Notes: generated by a model not told the origin, from the sequence alone. DNA of 64,000 nt from Microbacterium ulmi (GCF_011759705.1 NZ_JAAOZF010000001.1:1-64000); one strand, 5' to 3'. Shown: positions 37,405 through 48,022, counted from the stretch's first letter. Numbers and translations: made by a program.

Positions 37405-38295
37405 CTAGAACCGTCCGCCCATGTGCTGCAGGCGCTCGATGCGGTCGGGGATCGGCGGGTGCGTCGAGAACATGCGCTGGATCGCGCCGGGCCGCAGCGG
37501 ATCGGCGATCCACAGGTGCGCCATGGACGTGTTCGCCTTCTGCAGCGGACGACCGTACTCGCCGAGCTTCTGCAGCGCGGACGCGAGCCCGTCGGGATCG
37601 CGGGTCGTCATGGCGCTCGTCGCGTCGGCGAGGTACTCGCGCTGCCGGGAGATCGCGGCCTGCACGGCTCCCGCGAGCAGCGGCGCGACGATCGCCGCGA
37701 CGACGCCGAAGATGAGCAGGAACAACTGCGCCTGGCCGTTGCCGGAGCTGCGTCGCGCTCCTCCGAAGAACGCGATGCGCAGAAGGACGTCGGCGAGGAT
37801 GCCGACCGCCACGACGAGCCCGAAGACGATGAGCGAGACCCGGATGTCGTAGTTGCGGATGTGCCCGAGCTCGTGCCCCAGCACCCCCTCGAGCTCGCGA
37901 TCCGTCATGAGCTCGAACAGTCCGGTCGTGACGGTGATGGCCGCCTCTTCCGGCTTGCGCCCCGTCGCGAAGGCGTTCGGGGCGGGATCGTCGATGACGT
38001 AGAGCTTCGGCATCGGAGTGCCCGTCGTGATGCAGAGGTTCTCGACGAGACGGTAGTACCGCGGCGCGTCGGTTCTGCTCACCTCGACGGCCCCCGACAA
38101 GGCGAGCGCCTCGCGATCGGCGAAGAAGTACTGCACCGTCGCGTAGCCGGCGGCGAAGATGAGGATGAACGCCGTGATCCACCAGTTGTTGCCGGCGAGC
38201 CACCCGGCCAGGAGGCCGATCAGGCCCAGGACGAGGATGAACGCGCCGAGGATGAACCACGTGTTGCGCTTGTTGCGCGCGATCGCGGAGTACAC
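37405..38295 (-). CDS. htpX: Membrane zinc metalloprotease HtpX
   Basis: 296 aa M48 peptidase. Zinc motif HELGH in GVLGHELGHIRN (about 138-149), with the third ligand Glu in SRQREYLADATSA (about 218-230). Transmembrane helices lie at about 14-34, 37-56, 157-176 and 190-208. It degrades damaged membrane proteins. GTG start. It lies just downstream of lemA on the same strand, a frequent pair. Confidence 0.93.
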   Translation of the reverse strand: MYSAIARNKRNTWFILGAFILVLGLIGLLAGWLAGNNWWITAFILIFAAGYATVQYFFADREALALSGAVEVSRTDAPRYYRLVENLCITTGTPMPKLYVIDDPAPNAFATGRKPEEAAITVTTGLFELMTDRELEGVLGHELGHIRNYDIRVSLIVFGLVVAVGILADVLLRIAFFGGARRSSGNGQAQLFLLIFGVVAAIVAPLLAGAVQAAISRQREYLADATSAMTTRDPDGLASALQKLGEYGRPLQKANTSMAHLWIADPLRPGAIQRMFSTHPPIPDRIERLQHMGGRF

Positions 38296-38321
38296 GGGCT
38301 AAGCCCTCGCCAGGACGCGGG

Positions 38322-38888
38322 TCAGAACTGCACCCGGGGCGGCTCCGAGATCGCCGCGCCGTCGACCACCTCGAAGAACTCGCGCTCGTGGAACCCCAGG
38401 TTGCGCGCGAACAGGTTGTTCGGGAAGACCTTGATCTTCGTGTTGAGCTCGCGGACGCCCCCGTTGTAGAAGCGGCGGGAGGCCTGGATCTTGTCTTCCG
38501 TGTCGACGATCGACTGCTGGAGCTGGAGGAAGTTCTGGCTCGCCTGGAGCTGCGGATACGCCTCGGCGACGGCGAACAGCGACTTCAGCGCCTGCTGCAT
38601 GTGCCCTTCGGCGACGCCTGCCTCGGCGGGGCCTCCGGCGGTCAGCGTCTCGGCGCGGGCACGCGTCACGTTCTCGAACACCGCCTTCTCGTGCGCCGCG
38701 TAGCCCTTGACCGCCTCGATGAGGTTGGGGAGGAGATCGGCTCGGCGCTTGAGCTGCACCGTGATGTCGCTCCACGCCTCGTCGACACGGACGTTGAGCG
38801 CGACGAGCGAGTTGTAGGTCGCCCACAGGTAGATGCCGACGATGACGACGAGCGCCACGACGATGAGCACCGGGATCAGCCACTCCAT
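38322..38888 (-). CDS. lemA: LemA family membrane protein
   Basis: 188 aa. One N-terminal transmembrane helix (about 3-25) then a helical bundle. Signature segments are YNSLVALNVRVDEAWSDI and QLKRRADLLPNLIEAVKGYA (about 25-65) and FYNGGVRELNTKIKVFPNN (about 138-156). Function is unclear; it is often adjacent to HtpX. I chose the ATG at 38888, which follows TAGGAT (38896-38901) by 7 bases; the ATG at 38897 lies inside that hexamer region. Confidence 0.92.
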   Translation of the reverse strand: MEWLIPVLIVVALVVIVGIYLWATYNSLVALNVRVDEAWSDITVQLKRRADLLPNLIEAVKGYAAHEKAVFENVTRARAETLTAGGPAEAGVAEGHMQQALKSLFAVAEAYPQLQASQNFLQLQQSIVDTEDKIQASRRFYNGGVRELNTKIKVFPNNLFARNLGFHEREFFEVVDGAAISEPPRVQF

Positions 38889-38895
38889 GCGACTC

Positions 38896-38901
38896 ATCCT
38901 A
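38896..38901 (-). promoter_or_regulatory. Leaderless-type -10 of lemA
   Basis: TAGGAT, 7 bases before ATG 38888. Confidence 0.5.
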
Positions 38902-38948
38902 GCCGCGAGCGCCCCGGCGCCACGGGGCTGACGGGGGACTCTCAGCCG

Positions 38949-40262
38949 CTACTCACCCAGGACGCGCTCCAGGTAGGCGTTCTGGAACATGCGGTCCGGG
39001 TCGAGGCGGTCGCGCAGCGCCGTGAAGTCGTCGAATCGCGGGTAGCGCGGGCGCAGGGCCGCGGCATCCTGCGTGTGCATCTTGCCCCAGTGGGGACGCC
39101 CTCCGAAGCCCAGCATGATCTCTTCGACCGCTTCGAAGTACTCGGCGGGGTCCTCGCGCCAGTAGCGATGCACCGCGACATACCCGGACGCCCGCCCGTG
39201 CGCCGTCGACATCCACAGGTCGTCTGCGGCGGCGAAGCGCACCTCGAGGGGGAACGAGATGCGCCAGCCGCGCTCGTCGATGAGCGCGCGCACCGCCTCG
39301 AACGCGGCCCGCACGCTCTCGGCCGGCACGGCGTACTCCATCTCGCGGAAGCGCACGTCGCGCTGCGACGCGAAGACGCGGTGCGAGGCGTCCGTGAACT
39401 CGCGATCGCCCCACACGCGCGCCGCGAGCGTGTTGATGCCCTTCACGGTCGCGGGTGCCGCCGTCGCGACGGAGCACGCCAGCCGGTGCACGGCCGTGCC
39501 GACGACGACGTCGTCGATCCATTTCCCCACGGGTGAGAGCGGATGCCGCGGCGCCCCGGCGGGCAGGCGCGTGTTGACCTTCGTCAGGCCGCGGTCCGTG
39601 TGCGGGAACCAGTAGAACTCGAAGTGGTCGGCTGCCGCTGCCCGCACGTCGAGGGTCTCCAGCACGTCGGCGAGAGGCTCGGGGCGATCGACGGCGTGCA
39701 GCACGAACGCAGGGACGCACTGCAGGGCCACCTCCACGAGGATGCCGAGAGCGCCGAGCCCCACCGCGACCGCGGGCAGGAGCTCCGGATGCCGTGTCTC
39801 GTCGACGACGAGCAGCTCACCGTCTGCCGTGACGAGCGTCGCGCCGACCACCTGCGTGCCGAGCCCGCCGAATCGCGTGCCCGTGCCGTGCGTGCCCGTC
39901 GAGATCGCGCCCGAGATCGACTGCCGGTCGATGTCGCCGAGGTTCTGCATGGCGAGCCCGTACGGCGCGAGCAGGCCGGGGATGTCGTGCAGGCGCGTGC
40001 CCGCCCGAAGCGTCGCACGCCCGCGCTCGCGGTCGACTCCGACCAGTCCCGTCAGGTCGCTCAGGTCGAGGAGCACGCCGGGCGCGACGGCGATCCCGGA
40101 GAAGCTGTGCCCTGCGCCGATCGCCTTGACTCTGAGCCCTCGCGCCCCTGCCGATCGCACGGAACGCCGCACGGCCTCCGTCGACTTCGGGAACTCGACG
40201 ATCCGCGGACGCACCTTCTCGGATCGTCCCCAGTTGCGCCACACTCCGCCGGGCCGTGTCAC
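38949..40262 (-). CDS. FAD-dependent D-arabinono-1,4-lactone oxidase-like enzyme
   Basis: 437 aa. The PCMH FAD-binding domain has IGAGHSFSGIAVA (about 42-54) and STGTHGTGTRFGG. The C-terminal ALO domain has the hallmark GRPHWGKMH (about 400), with a His-Gly-Lys dyad typical of sugar-lactone/alditol oxidases. Substrate class is an aldono-lactone or related polyol. The GTG start 40262 overlaps the neighbouring racemase-fold gene stop (GTGA), so they are cotranslated. Confidence 0.9.
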   Translation of the reverse strand: MTRPGGVWRNWGRSEKVRPRIVEFPKSTEAVRRSVRSAGARGLRVKAIGAGHSFSGIAVAPGVLLDLSDLTGLVGVDRERGRATLRAGTRLHDIPGLLAPYGLAMQNLGDIDRQSISGAISTGTHGTGTRFGGLGTQVVGATLVTADGELLVVDETRHPELLPAVAVGLGALGILVEVALQCVPAFVLHAVDRPEPLADVLETLDVRAAAADHFEFYWFPHTDRGLTKVNTRLPAGAPRHPLSPVGKWIDDVVVGTAVHRLACSVATAAPATVKGINTLAARVWGDREFTDASHRVFASQRDVRFREMEYAVPAESVRAAFEAVRALIDERGWRISFPLEVRFAAADDLWMSTAHGRASGYVAVHRYWREDPAEYFEAVEEIMLGFGGRPHWGKMHTQDAAALRPRYPRFDDFTALRDRLDPDRMFQNAYLERVLGE

Positions 40263-41506
40263 AGGAACGACTTCCCTTCGCCGCGATACGTCGGAACCTC
40301 GCCGAGGAGGGCATCGCCGTCGGTGACGTGATACCGGGCGACCCGCTCCGCGAGCTCTCCGCTCTTGGCATGGCGGAACCACGCCCGATCGCCGACGGCG
40401 AGACCCCGCGCCGCGTCGCCCTGCAGCGGCGTCTGCACTTCGCCGGCGCCCTCGCGCGGCAGCATCTCGAGCCCCTCGGGCCAGACGGGCAGCGGCTGAC
40501 GCGAGGCGACGGGCGGGCCGGACGCGATCCAGCCCCCGCCGAGCACCGTCGCGATGTCGGCCGCGGGCTTGCGGACGACCTCGAGCGCGAACGCGGCGGC
40601 CGGCGCCGGATCGAACGCGCGATACCCGTCGAACAGGTGCCCCGCGAGCAGCCCGCTGCCCGCGGTCACCTCGGTGACGGCCTGATCGGATGCCGTGAAC
40701 TCGAGCGAGCCCGTTCCGCCGCCGTTGACGAACTCGAGCGGCGCGATGTCGCGCAGCGCCGCGACGATGGCGGCGCGGCGGTCGAGGAGCTCTGCGGACG
40801 ACCGGCGCTGCATCCATCGGACGATGCCGTCGCCCGCGCCCGTCGCATCCCCCTGCCCCGCGATCTGGGCCTCGTACATCATGAGGCCGACGAGGCGGAA
40901 GCCGGGGCGGGCGGAGACGACCCGCGCGAGCGTCGCGACCTCCGCCGGCTCGTGCACGGGCGAGCGTCGCACGCCGATGTGGCCCAGCGGCGCCGGCGCA
41001 CGCCACGACGCGTCGGCGTCGATCGCGACGCGGATCTCGGCCCGCGAGCTCGGCGCGGCGACGGCGTCGACGAGATCGAGCTGCGCGATGTCGTCCACCA
41101 TGAGCGTCACGCGCGCAGCCGCGGCCTCGTCCGCGGCGAGGGCCGCGAGGGCTGCTCGGTCGGCCGTCGGGTAGCCGAGCACGATGTCGTCATGCGTCTC
41201 GGCGAGCCACAGCGCCTCGGGGAGCGTGAAGGCGAGGATGCCGCGGTAGCCGGGCAGCGCGAGGGCGGCGTCGAGGATCTCGCGCACCCGCACCGACTTG
41301 CTCGCCACCCGGATCGGCACGCCCCCCGCTCGCACGATGAGGTCGAGCGCGTTGTAGCGCAGCGCCGCCAGGTCGACGGTCGCGATCGGTCCGGACAGCG
41401 CCTGGACGGCGTGCGCGCGGGCACGCCAGTAGGCAGCGGCATCCTTCCACGGCTCCGCCGAGGCTCCCGGTCGGAGGGCAGGCGCAGCGAGCAGGTCGAG
41501 GCTCAT
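40259..41506 (-). CDS. Alanine-racemase-fold PLP enzyme (D-amino-acid deaminase/aldolase-like)
   Basis: 415 aa. PLP lysine in VASKSVRVREIL (about 67-78), then strands typical of the TIM-barrel racemase N-domain (LAFTLPEALWLAETHDDIVLGY) and a C-terminal D-serine-dehydratase-like domain with TEVTAGSGLL. It is the fold of D-threonine aldolase/D-serine deaminase rather than alanine racemase itself. ATG 41506 with AAGGAG about 11 bases upstream; a TAGGCT hexamer further upstream suggests a leadered mRNA. Pairs with the lactone oxidase, possibly a catabolic module (inference). Confidence 0.82.
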   Translation of the reverse strand: MSLDLLAAPALRPGASAEPWKDAAAYWRARAHAVQALSGPIATVDLAALRYNALDLIVRAGGVPIRVASKSVRVREILDAALALPGYRGILAFTLPEALWLAETHDDIVLGYPTADRAALAALAADEAAAARVTLMVDDIAQLDLVDAVAAPSSRAEIRVAIDADASWRAPAPLGHIGVRRSPVHEPAEVATLARVVSARPGFRLVGLMMYEAQIAGQGDATGAGDGIVRWMQRRSSAELLDRRAAIVAALRDIAPLEFVNGGGTGSLEFTASDQAVTEVTAGSGLLAGHLFDGYRAFDPAPAAAFALEVVRKPAADIATVLGGGWIASGPPVASRQPLPVWPEGLEMLPREGAGEVQTPLQGDAARGLAVGDRAWFRHAKSGELAERVARYHVTDGDALLGEVPTYRGEGKSFL

Positions 41507-41794
41507 GGGTTCGGGCTCCTTCGCGCGTCGACACGTGGCGCTCAGCCTACGGCCTCGCGCATCCCCGCTCAGAATCGAGCCCCCGCCGACGTCATGATCC
41601 ACCCCGTGGACGGGCGCCTGGGAACCCGGGATGCCGAGACACCCGTGGTGTCCGCAGGCGCGAGCGAAGGCGAGCTCCAGCTCGCCCTCCGTCGAGGGGC
41701 GGCTGAGATCCCCGCACATCAGCCGGGTGGGCCCTGTGCTGCTCGCCCGTCGACGGATGCCGCGGCCGGCCGGGCAGCCGGCAGCGTGCGGGTG

Positions 41795-41868
41795 TACCCC
41801 CGGTGAGATTCGAACTCACACTTGAGCGAGTTTAAGTCGCCTGCCTCTGCCGATTGGGCTACGGGGGC
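41795..41868 (-). tRNA. tRNA with anticodon UAA (nominally Leu), class I structure
   Basis: Cloverleaf on the minus strand: acceptor GCCCCCG/CGGGGGT (with G1-U72), anticodon stem GGCGA/TCGCT around the loop CTTAAAC giving anticodon UAA, a variable loop of only 5 bases (CAAGT), and T arm GTGAG/CTCAC with loop TTCGAAT. Discriminator is A; no CCA is encoded. By anticodon it decodes UUA leucine codons, yet bacterial tRNA-Leu normally has a long variable arm. Located 24 bases after the ndh stop, same strand. Confidence 0.85.
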
Positions 41869-41892
41869 CCGGGGCCCACGATAGCCGGAGCG

Positions 41893-43308
41893 TCAGCGGG
41901 TCGCGGCGGCCTTCTCCGGCGTCTTGGCGGCCGCGGGCTCGGCGGCAGGAGCCTCGACGGGCGCCGCGGGACGCGGACGCGCCGCGAACTCCTCGAAGAC
42001 GTAGCGCGGGTTCTGCACCGTCGCGAGCGAGACGTTGTCACGGCCGAGCCAGAAGTCGTGCCACCAGTCGCCGAACACGCGCCACTTGCGCTCCCAGGAG
42101 GGCATCGCGAGGCCGTGGTAGCCGCGGTGGGCGAGCCACGCGATCCAGCCCTTGAGTGCGAACCGCCCGGACTGGAACACGCCGTTCCACAGGCCCAGAC
42201 CCGCGACGGCGCCGAGGTTGTGGTGGAGGTACTCCTGAGGAAGCTCTCCGCGCAGGACGGCCGTGAGGTTCTTCGCGAGGAGCTTGGCCTGACGCACGGC
42301 GTGCTGCGCGTTGGGGACGCAGTAGCCCCCCACGCCTGCGCCGGTCAGGTCGGGAACGGCGGAGACGTCGCCGGCGGCCCACGCGCCCTCGACGACCTCG
42401 TCGGCCGTTCCGACGCGCAGGTCGGCGCGCGTGCGGATGCGACCGCGCTCCTCGACGGGCAGGTCTCCGCCGCGGACGACGGTCGGGTTGGCCATGACCC
42501 CGGCGGTCCAGATGATGAGGTCGCTCGGGAGCGTCTCTCCCGTCGAGAGCTCGATGTTGCCGTCGACGGCGCCGGTGACCTGCGTGTCGAGGTGCACGTA
42601 GGCGCCGCGCTTGGCGAGGCTCTTGAGCACCCACTCGCTCGTCTTGAGCGACACCTCGGGCATGATCCGCCCCATCGCCTCGATGAGGTGGAAGTGCGTG
42701 TCCTCGAAGCGCAGCTGCGGGTACTCCTTGAGAAGCGCCGACGCGAACGCGCGCAGCTCTGCGAAGACCTCGATGCCTGCGAAGCCGCCGCCGACGACCA
42801 CGACCGTGAGCAGGCGGTCGCGCTCAGGGCCCGCGGGGAGGTTCGCGGCCTTGTCGAAGTTGCCGAGCAGACGGTCGCGGATCGCGACGGCCTCTTCGAT
42901 CGTCTTGAGGCCGATCGCGTTGTCGGCGATGCCGGGGATCGGGAACGTGCGCGAGACGGCGCCGGCCGTCACGACGATCTGGTCGTACTGCTCTTCCCAC
43001 GGCTCGCCCTCGACGGGCGTGATCGTCGCCGTCCTGTTGGCGTGGTCGATGTTCGTGACCTTCGCGGTCACGACGCGCGTGCGCGTGAAGTGGCGACGGT
43101 GGCCGACCACGATGTGGCGTGCCTCGATCTCGCCCGCCGCGACCTCGGGGAGGAACGGCTGGTACGTCATGTAAGGCAGCGGGTCGACGATCGTGACCTC
43201 GGCCTCGCCCTTGCGGAGGTGCTTCTCGAGCTTCCAAGCCGTGTAGAAGCCGGCGTAGCCGCCGCCGACGATGAGGATCTTGGGGACGGCTGTCACGGTG
43301 CTGGGCAC
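41893..43308 (-). CDS. ndh: Type II NADH dehydrogenase
   Basis: 471 aa single-subunit NADH:quinone oxidoreductase. The FAD motif is ILIVGGGYAGFYTAWKLEK (about 13-31), the NADH motif VVVVGGGFAGIEVFAEL (about 170-186), and a late FAD-contact segment GAWAAGDVSAVPD. A Pro/Ala-rich tail follows the membrane-contact region. It passes electrons to menaquinone without proton pumping. GTG start with GAGGAG upstream (11 bases). Confidence 0.92.
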   Translation of the reverse strand: MPSTVTAVPKILIVGGGYAGFYTAWKLEKHLRKGEAEVTIVDPLPYMTYQPFLPEVAAGEIEARHIVVGHRRHFTRTRVVTAKVTNIDHANRTATITPVEGEPWEEQYDQIVVTAGAVSRTFPIPGIADNAIGLKTIEEAVAIRDRLLGNFDKAANLPAGPERDRLLTVVVVGGGFAGIEVFAELRAFASALLKEYPQLRFEDTHFHLIEAMGRIMPEVSLKTSEWVLKSLAKRGAYVHLDTQVTGAVDGNIELSTGETLPSDLIIWTAGVMANPTVVRGGDLPVEERGRIRTRADLRVGTADEVVEGAWAAGDVSAVPDLTGAGVGGYCVPNAQHAVRQAKLLAKNLTAVLRGELPQEYLHHNLGAVAGLGLWNGVFQSGRFALKGWIAWLAHRGYHGLAMPSWERKWRVFGDWWHDFWLGRDNVSLATVQNPRYVFEEFAARPRPAAPVEAPAAEPAAAKTPEKAAATR

Positions 43309-43328
43309 GATGTTGAGAACTCCTCGGT

Positions 43329-44663
43329 TCAACGGCTCGGCATGCGGGGACTGCGCGCCGATCGGATGCGTCGGACAGCAGCGGTGACGCCGAGCGCCAC
43401 CAGTATAGCCGCGAGGGTACCGCCGGCGAGCGGCATGGTCCCGTACAGCATGGTGCCTGCCGTCGGCAGCAGCGGCGAGGTGGGGCGGGATGCGGCATCC
43501 GGTTTCGGAAGCGGCGGGATCTCGACCGCCGTCGCGGTGGGCGCGGGGGCGGGCGAGGCCTCCGCGCGGCGGAAGAGGCGGATCCACTCCTGGAGGCTGC
43601 CCATCGGGTTCGCCGTGACGGACGGGACCGAGGCCGTCACGGCGGCCTCGGCATCCACGAGTCCGTATCCGTACAGCGGGTCGGGCACGGCCGTCGCGTC
43701 CGCCGCGGGACGGGCCGTGCGCACGATGCGATTGATGACGTTGTTCGCGTCGAGATCGGGATGCGCGGCCCGCACGAGCGCCGCGATCCCGGCGACGATG
43801 GGGGCTGCACCGCTCGTGCCGTTCCAGCGCACGAGCTGGCCGTCGGCCGAGACGCCGAGCAGCATCTCGCTCGGCGCGGACACCCCGATCGTGATGCCCT
43901 GCGTCGACGCCTCGAGGCTCGCATGCCCGGACGGGTCGACGCCGGCGACCGTCAGGACGCCGGGGATCGTCGCGGGGGCGCCGACGCGGGTCGTGCCGCT
44001 CCCGCGGTTTCCCGCGGCGACGACGATGACGACGTCGTGCTCGAAGGCGTAGAGGAACGCCGAGTCCCAGCTCTCGTCCCAGTCCGGCGTGTTCGTCGTC
44101 AGCGACAGGTTGATGACGTCCGCTCCATGATCGACGGCCCACCGGATGGCCTGCGCGATCTGCGTCGAGAACGGGATGGACGCCCCCGCCCCGAAGCCGA
44201 CCGAGATCGCGAGGAGCTCGGCCTCGGGCGCGACGCCGATCATGCCCGTGTCGGGGCCCGTGCCGCGGGCGGCCGCGAGCGAGGCGACCCAGCTCCCGTG
44301 GTTCGCGTCGACTGCGCCGACCGGCGTGCGGCCGTCGGGCGAGCCCTGGCCGGAGACGTCCGTGCCGCCCACGACGGCGCCCGCGAACTCGACGGGGCCC
44401 TTGCCGACGCCCGTGTCGATGATCGCGATGCGGACCCCGGCACCCCGGGTCGTCGTCCACGCGTCCGCGATGCCGTACTCGTCGAGCCAGTACTGGGCTG
44501 CGCGCACGGGATCGACCGTCGTCGCGGTCGGGACGCCGGTCGCGACGCCTCCGGCGACGGGCTCCGCACCGGCGGGAGCAGACGGACGGGATGCCGCAGC
44601 TGCAGGCGCTGCGGTCAGGAGCACCGTCGCGAGCGCGACGGCGGCGGCCAGGCCGCGCCTCAC
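43329..44663 (-). CDS. Secreted subtilisin-like serine protease with C-terminal membrane anchor
   Basis: 444 aa S8 protease with a signal peptide (1-24, ends AAPAAAAS). Catalytic residues: Asp in IAIIDTGVG (about 79), His in DANHGSWVAS (about 120), Ser in WNGTSGAAPIVAG (about 283). Asn of VVAAGNRGSG stabilises the oxyanion. The C-terminus is Pro-rich then one helix (about 405-428) and a basic tail, as in mycosins, but no ESX genes are nearby. GTG start overlaps the DUF501 stop. Confidence 0.88.
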   Translation of the reverse strand: MRRGLAAAVALATVLLTAAPAAAASRPSAPAGAEPVAGGVATGVPTATTVDPVRAAQYWLDEYGIADAWTTTRGAGVRIAIIDTGVGKGPVEFAGAVVGGTDVSGQGSPDGRTPVGAVDANHGSWVASLAAARGTGPDTGMIGVAPEAELLAISVGFGAGASIPFSTQIAQAIRWAVDHGADVINLSLTTNTPDWDESWDSAFLYAFEHDVVIVVAAGNRGSGTTRVGAPATIPGVLTVAGVDPSGHASLEASTQGITIGVSAPSEMLLGVSADGQLVRWNGTSGAAPIVAGIAALVRAAHPDLDANNVINRIVRTARPAADATAVPDPLYGYGLVDAEAAVTASVPSVTANPMGSLQEWIRLFRRAEASPAPAPTATAVEIPPLPKPDAASRPTSPLLPTAGTMLYGTMPLAGGTLAAILVALGVTAAVRRIRSARSPRMPSR

Positions 44664-45304
44664 CCCGCCCCCTCCGCGCCGGGCGACGGATCGGAGGCCG
44701 CCCGGGCGGCGGAGTCCGCGTCCGCGCTGCCCGCGGCGTCCGACGCTGCTCGGGCAGACGATCCGGATCCCGCTCGCGCGGCGGAATCCCCCGCGGCACC
44801 CGGCACGGCGCAGCTGCACCGCGACGGCGACCAGGCCGAGAGCTCGAGCGCGCGGTCGCCGATGGGGTTGACCCCGGGGCCTGCGGCCAGGGCGTGCGCG
44901 GCGAGCGCGTGCAGGCACTTGACGCGTGTCGGCATCCCGCCCGCAGAGATCCCCGCGATCTCCCCGACGTCGCCGAACTGCGCGCGATCGCTCAGGTACG
45001 CCTCGTGCGCGCGCGCATATGCCGCCCGCAGCCCGTCGTCCTCCGCGAGCGAGTCCTGGAGCTCCCGCATGACGTGATCCGCCTCGAGCACAGACATCGC
45101 GGCGGTCGCGGCGGGATGCGTCAGGTAGTAGAAGGTCGGGAACGGCGTGCCATCCGGCAGCCGTGGGGCCGTGGCCGCGACCGTGGGGTTGCCGCAGACG
45201 CACCGCGCGGCGATCCCGACGACGCCGCGAGCGGGACGTCCGAGCTGCTCGCGCATCACCGCGAGGTCGGCGTCGCTCACGGGCGGGAACGGCGGGGTGG
45301 TCAC
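44660..45304 (-). CDS. DUF501 domain protein
   Basis: 214 aa. The DUF501 domain spans about 5-165, with conserved GIAARCVCGNPTVAATAPRL (about 30-49), TFYYLTHPA and the late ISAGGMPTRVKCLHALAAH (about 116-134). The tail (170-214) is Ser/Ala/Gly-rich low complexity. It is normally found beside FtsB and enolase in actinobacteria, as here. Biochemical role unknown. GTG start. Confidence 0.88.
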   Translation of the reverse strand: MTTPPFPPVSDADLAVMREQLGRPARGVVGIAARCVCGNPTVAATAPRLPDGTPFPTFYYLTHPAATAAMSVLEADHVMRELQDSLAEDDGLRAAYARAHEAYLSDRAQFGDVGEIAGISAGGMPTRVKCLHALAAHALAAGPGVNPIGDRALELSAWSPSRCSCAVPGAAGDSAARAGSGSSARAASDAAGSADADSAARAASDPSPGAEGAG

Positions 45305-45353
45305 CGTGCCAGGGTACCGGGGAGGACGGCGTGACGAGCCATCGGAGGTCGCG

Positions 45354-45896
45354 TCATCCCTCCGGCGGGGGCGTCGCCGACTCGGTGGGCGCGGGGTCGG
45401 GCACTCCGATCGACGGAGCCTTGATCGTCTGCGCCAGCCCTGCCGCCGCGACGGATCGCACGAGCTGCGACATCCAGTCGGTGCGCGTCCGCTCGACCTC
45501 GTCGCTCACCGGCGCCTGCTCCTGCGGCACCTCAGAGGCGGGAAGATCGTCGACGACGAGGTAGGGGACCTCGCCCGGCCTGACGTAGTAGAGGCGCTCG
45601 CGCGCCTGCGTCGTGATGTAGGCCGGGTCCTGCCAGCGCTCGCGCTGGGCCTCGAGCGCCGCGACCTCGGCGCTGCTCACCTCGACGGCGTGCTCGAGCG
45701 CCGCGATCTCCTGCCGCTGCGAGACGTAGGTTCCGATCGTCGGAACGAGCACGAACGCCGCCAGCACGACGAGCCCCAGCATGATGACCATGAAGCCCGA
45801 GAGGCGGATGCCGCCGAGCCAGGCGCGCACGTCGACGCTGCGCCGCTCGCGCGGCGTCCGCCGTGCACGAGAAGAGGGAGCCGTCGTCTTGGCCAC
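45354..45896 (-). CDS. FtsB/DivIC-like septum formation protein
   Basis: 180 aa. Basic cytosolic N-terminus, transmembrane helix (about 34-56, FMVIMLGLVVLAAFVLVPTI), then a periplasmic coiled coil (about 60-90) and the DivIC signature WQDPAYITTQARERLYYVRP (about 87-106). It belongs to the divisome FtsB-L-Q subcomplex. I chose GTG 45896, with GAGGGGG 3 bases upstream; a longer ATG reading to 45914 has none. Directly follows eno. Confidence 0.85.
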   Translation of the reverse strand: MAKTTAPSSRARRTPRERRSVDVRAWLGGIRLSGFMVIMLGLVVLAAFVLVPTIGTYVSQRQEIAALEHAVEVSSAEVAALEAQRERWQDPAYITTQARERLYYVRPGEVPYLVVDDLPASEVPQEQAPVSDEVERTRTDWMSQLVRSVAAAGLAQTIKAPSIGVPDPAPTESATPPPEG

Positions 45897-45927
45897 GGCT
45901 CCCCCTCTCGTCATGCGTCGGTGCGCG

Positions 45928-47268
<1,341 letters not shown>

Positions 47269-47302
47269 CTAGTGAGGCGGATGCCGCGGCCACAGGTCCG
47301 CG

Positions 47303-48022
47303 TCACCGAGGGTCTTCGGCCACCAGTCGGGCGAGCACGCCCTCGTAGTCGTCGAGGCTGCCGGCCATCCGCGGAGTGCGGTGGCGCAGTCCCGTCAGGA
47401 CGGTCGCGACGAACTCTCGCAGCGAGGGCTCGAACTGCGGGCGGAGGGCGTCGAGCTCGGGATGGCGTGCATACGCTTCGAGCATTCCCGGCGAGAGGCA
47501 GGTCACGGCCCAGAGGCCGCCGATTCCGAGGTTGACGGCCGCCACGAGTCCGAGCCGCGCGCCGGCGGGGAGGGCCCCGAGTCGATCCGCGACGAGGTCC
47601 CCCAGGCGGACGGCGTGCGCGGTCGCGGCCCTCTTGTAGGCGATCGCGACGTCCCCCGACAGGTTCTGCTCCAGCACGCCCGGCGCCGCCGCTGCCAGCT
47701 CGCACAGGATCGGCCTCGCCGCCGCCGTGCGGGCGATCGCCTCCGCGACGCCTTCGATGTCGCCGACCCGCGCGATCTCCCGCTCGAGCGCGTCGAGCCA
47801 GCGACCGTACTCCTCGTCGTAGATCTCCAGGAGGATCGCCTCGCGCGAGGCGAAGTAGCGCAGCACGTTGGACTTGGCCAGGCCTGCCCGCCTTGCCAGC
47901 TCGTTGAGGCTCACGTCGTTGACGCGCAGCTCGGCGAGCATCTCGCGCCCGGTCGCGAGGATCGCGGCGCGTCGGATCTCGCGCTGCTCGGCGCTGCGCG
48001 CGCGCTGGAACGTCGTGCTCAC
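47303..48022 (-). CDS. TetR-family transcriptional regulator
   Basis: 239 aa. TetR helix-turn-helix at about 20-62 (VSLNELARRAGLAKSNVLRYFASREAIL), with a ligand-binding C-terminal domain. Divergent from the SDR gene, which it probably represses; two copies of GACCAYCGGTY lie between them. I chose GTG 48022 with GGGGAGG 5 bases upstream. The inducer is unknown. Confidence 0.9.
   Translation of the reverse strand: MSTTFQRARSAEQREIRRAAILATGREMLAELRVNDVSLNELARRAGLAKSNVLRYFASREAILLEIYDEEYGRWLDALEREIARVGDIEGVAEAIARTAAARPILCELAAAAPGVLEQNLSGDVAIAYKRAATAHAVRLGDLVADRLGALPAGARLGLVAAVNLGIGGLWAVTCLSPGMLEAYARHPELDALRPQFEPSLREFVATVLTGLRHRTPRMAGSLDDYEGVLARLVAEDPR

Noticed and set aside
43329..43500. Cell-wall sorting signal at the protease C-terminus
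   Set aside because: LPTAG resembles but does not fit LPxTG or LAxTG; I read the C-terminus as a simple membrane anchor.
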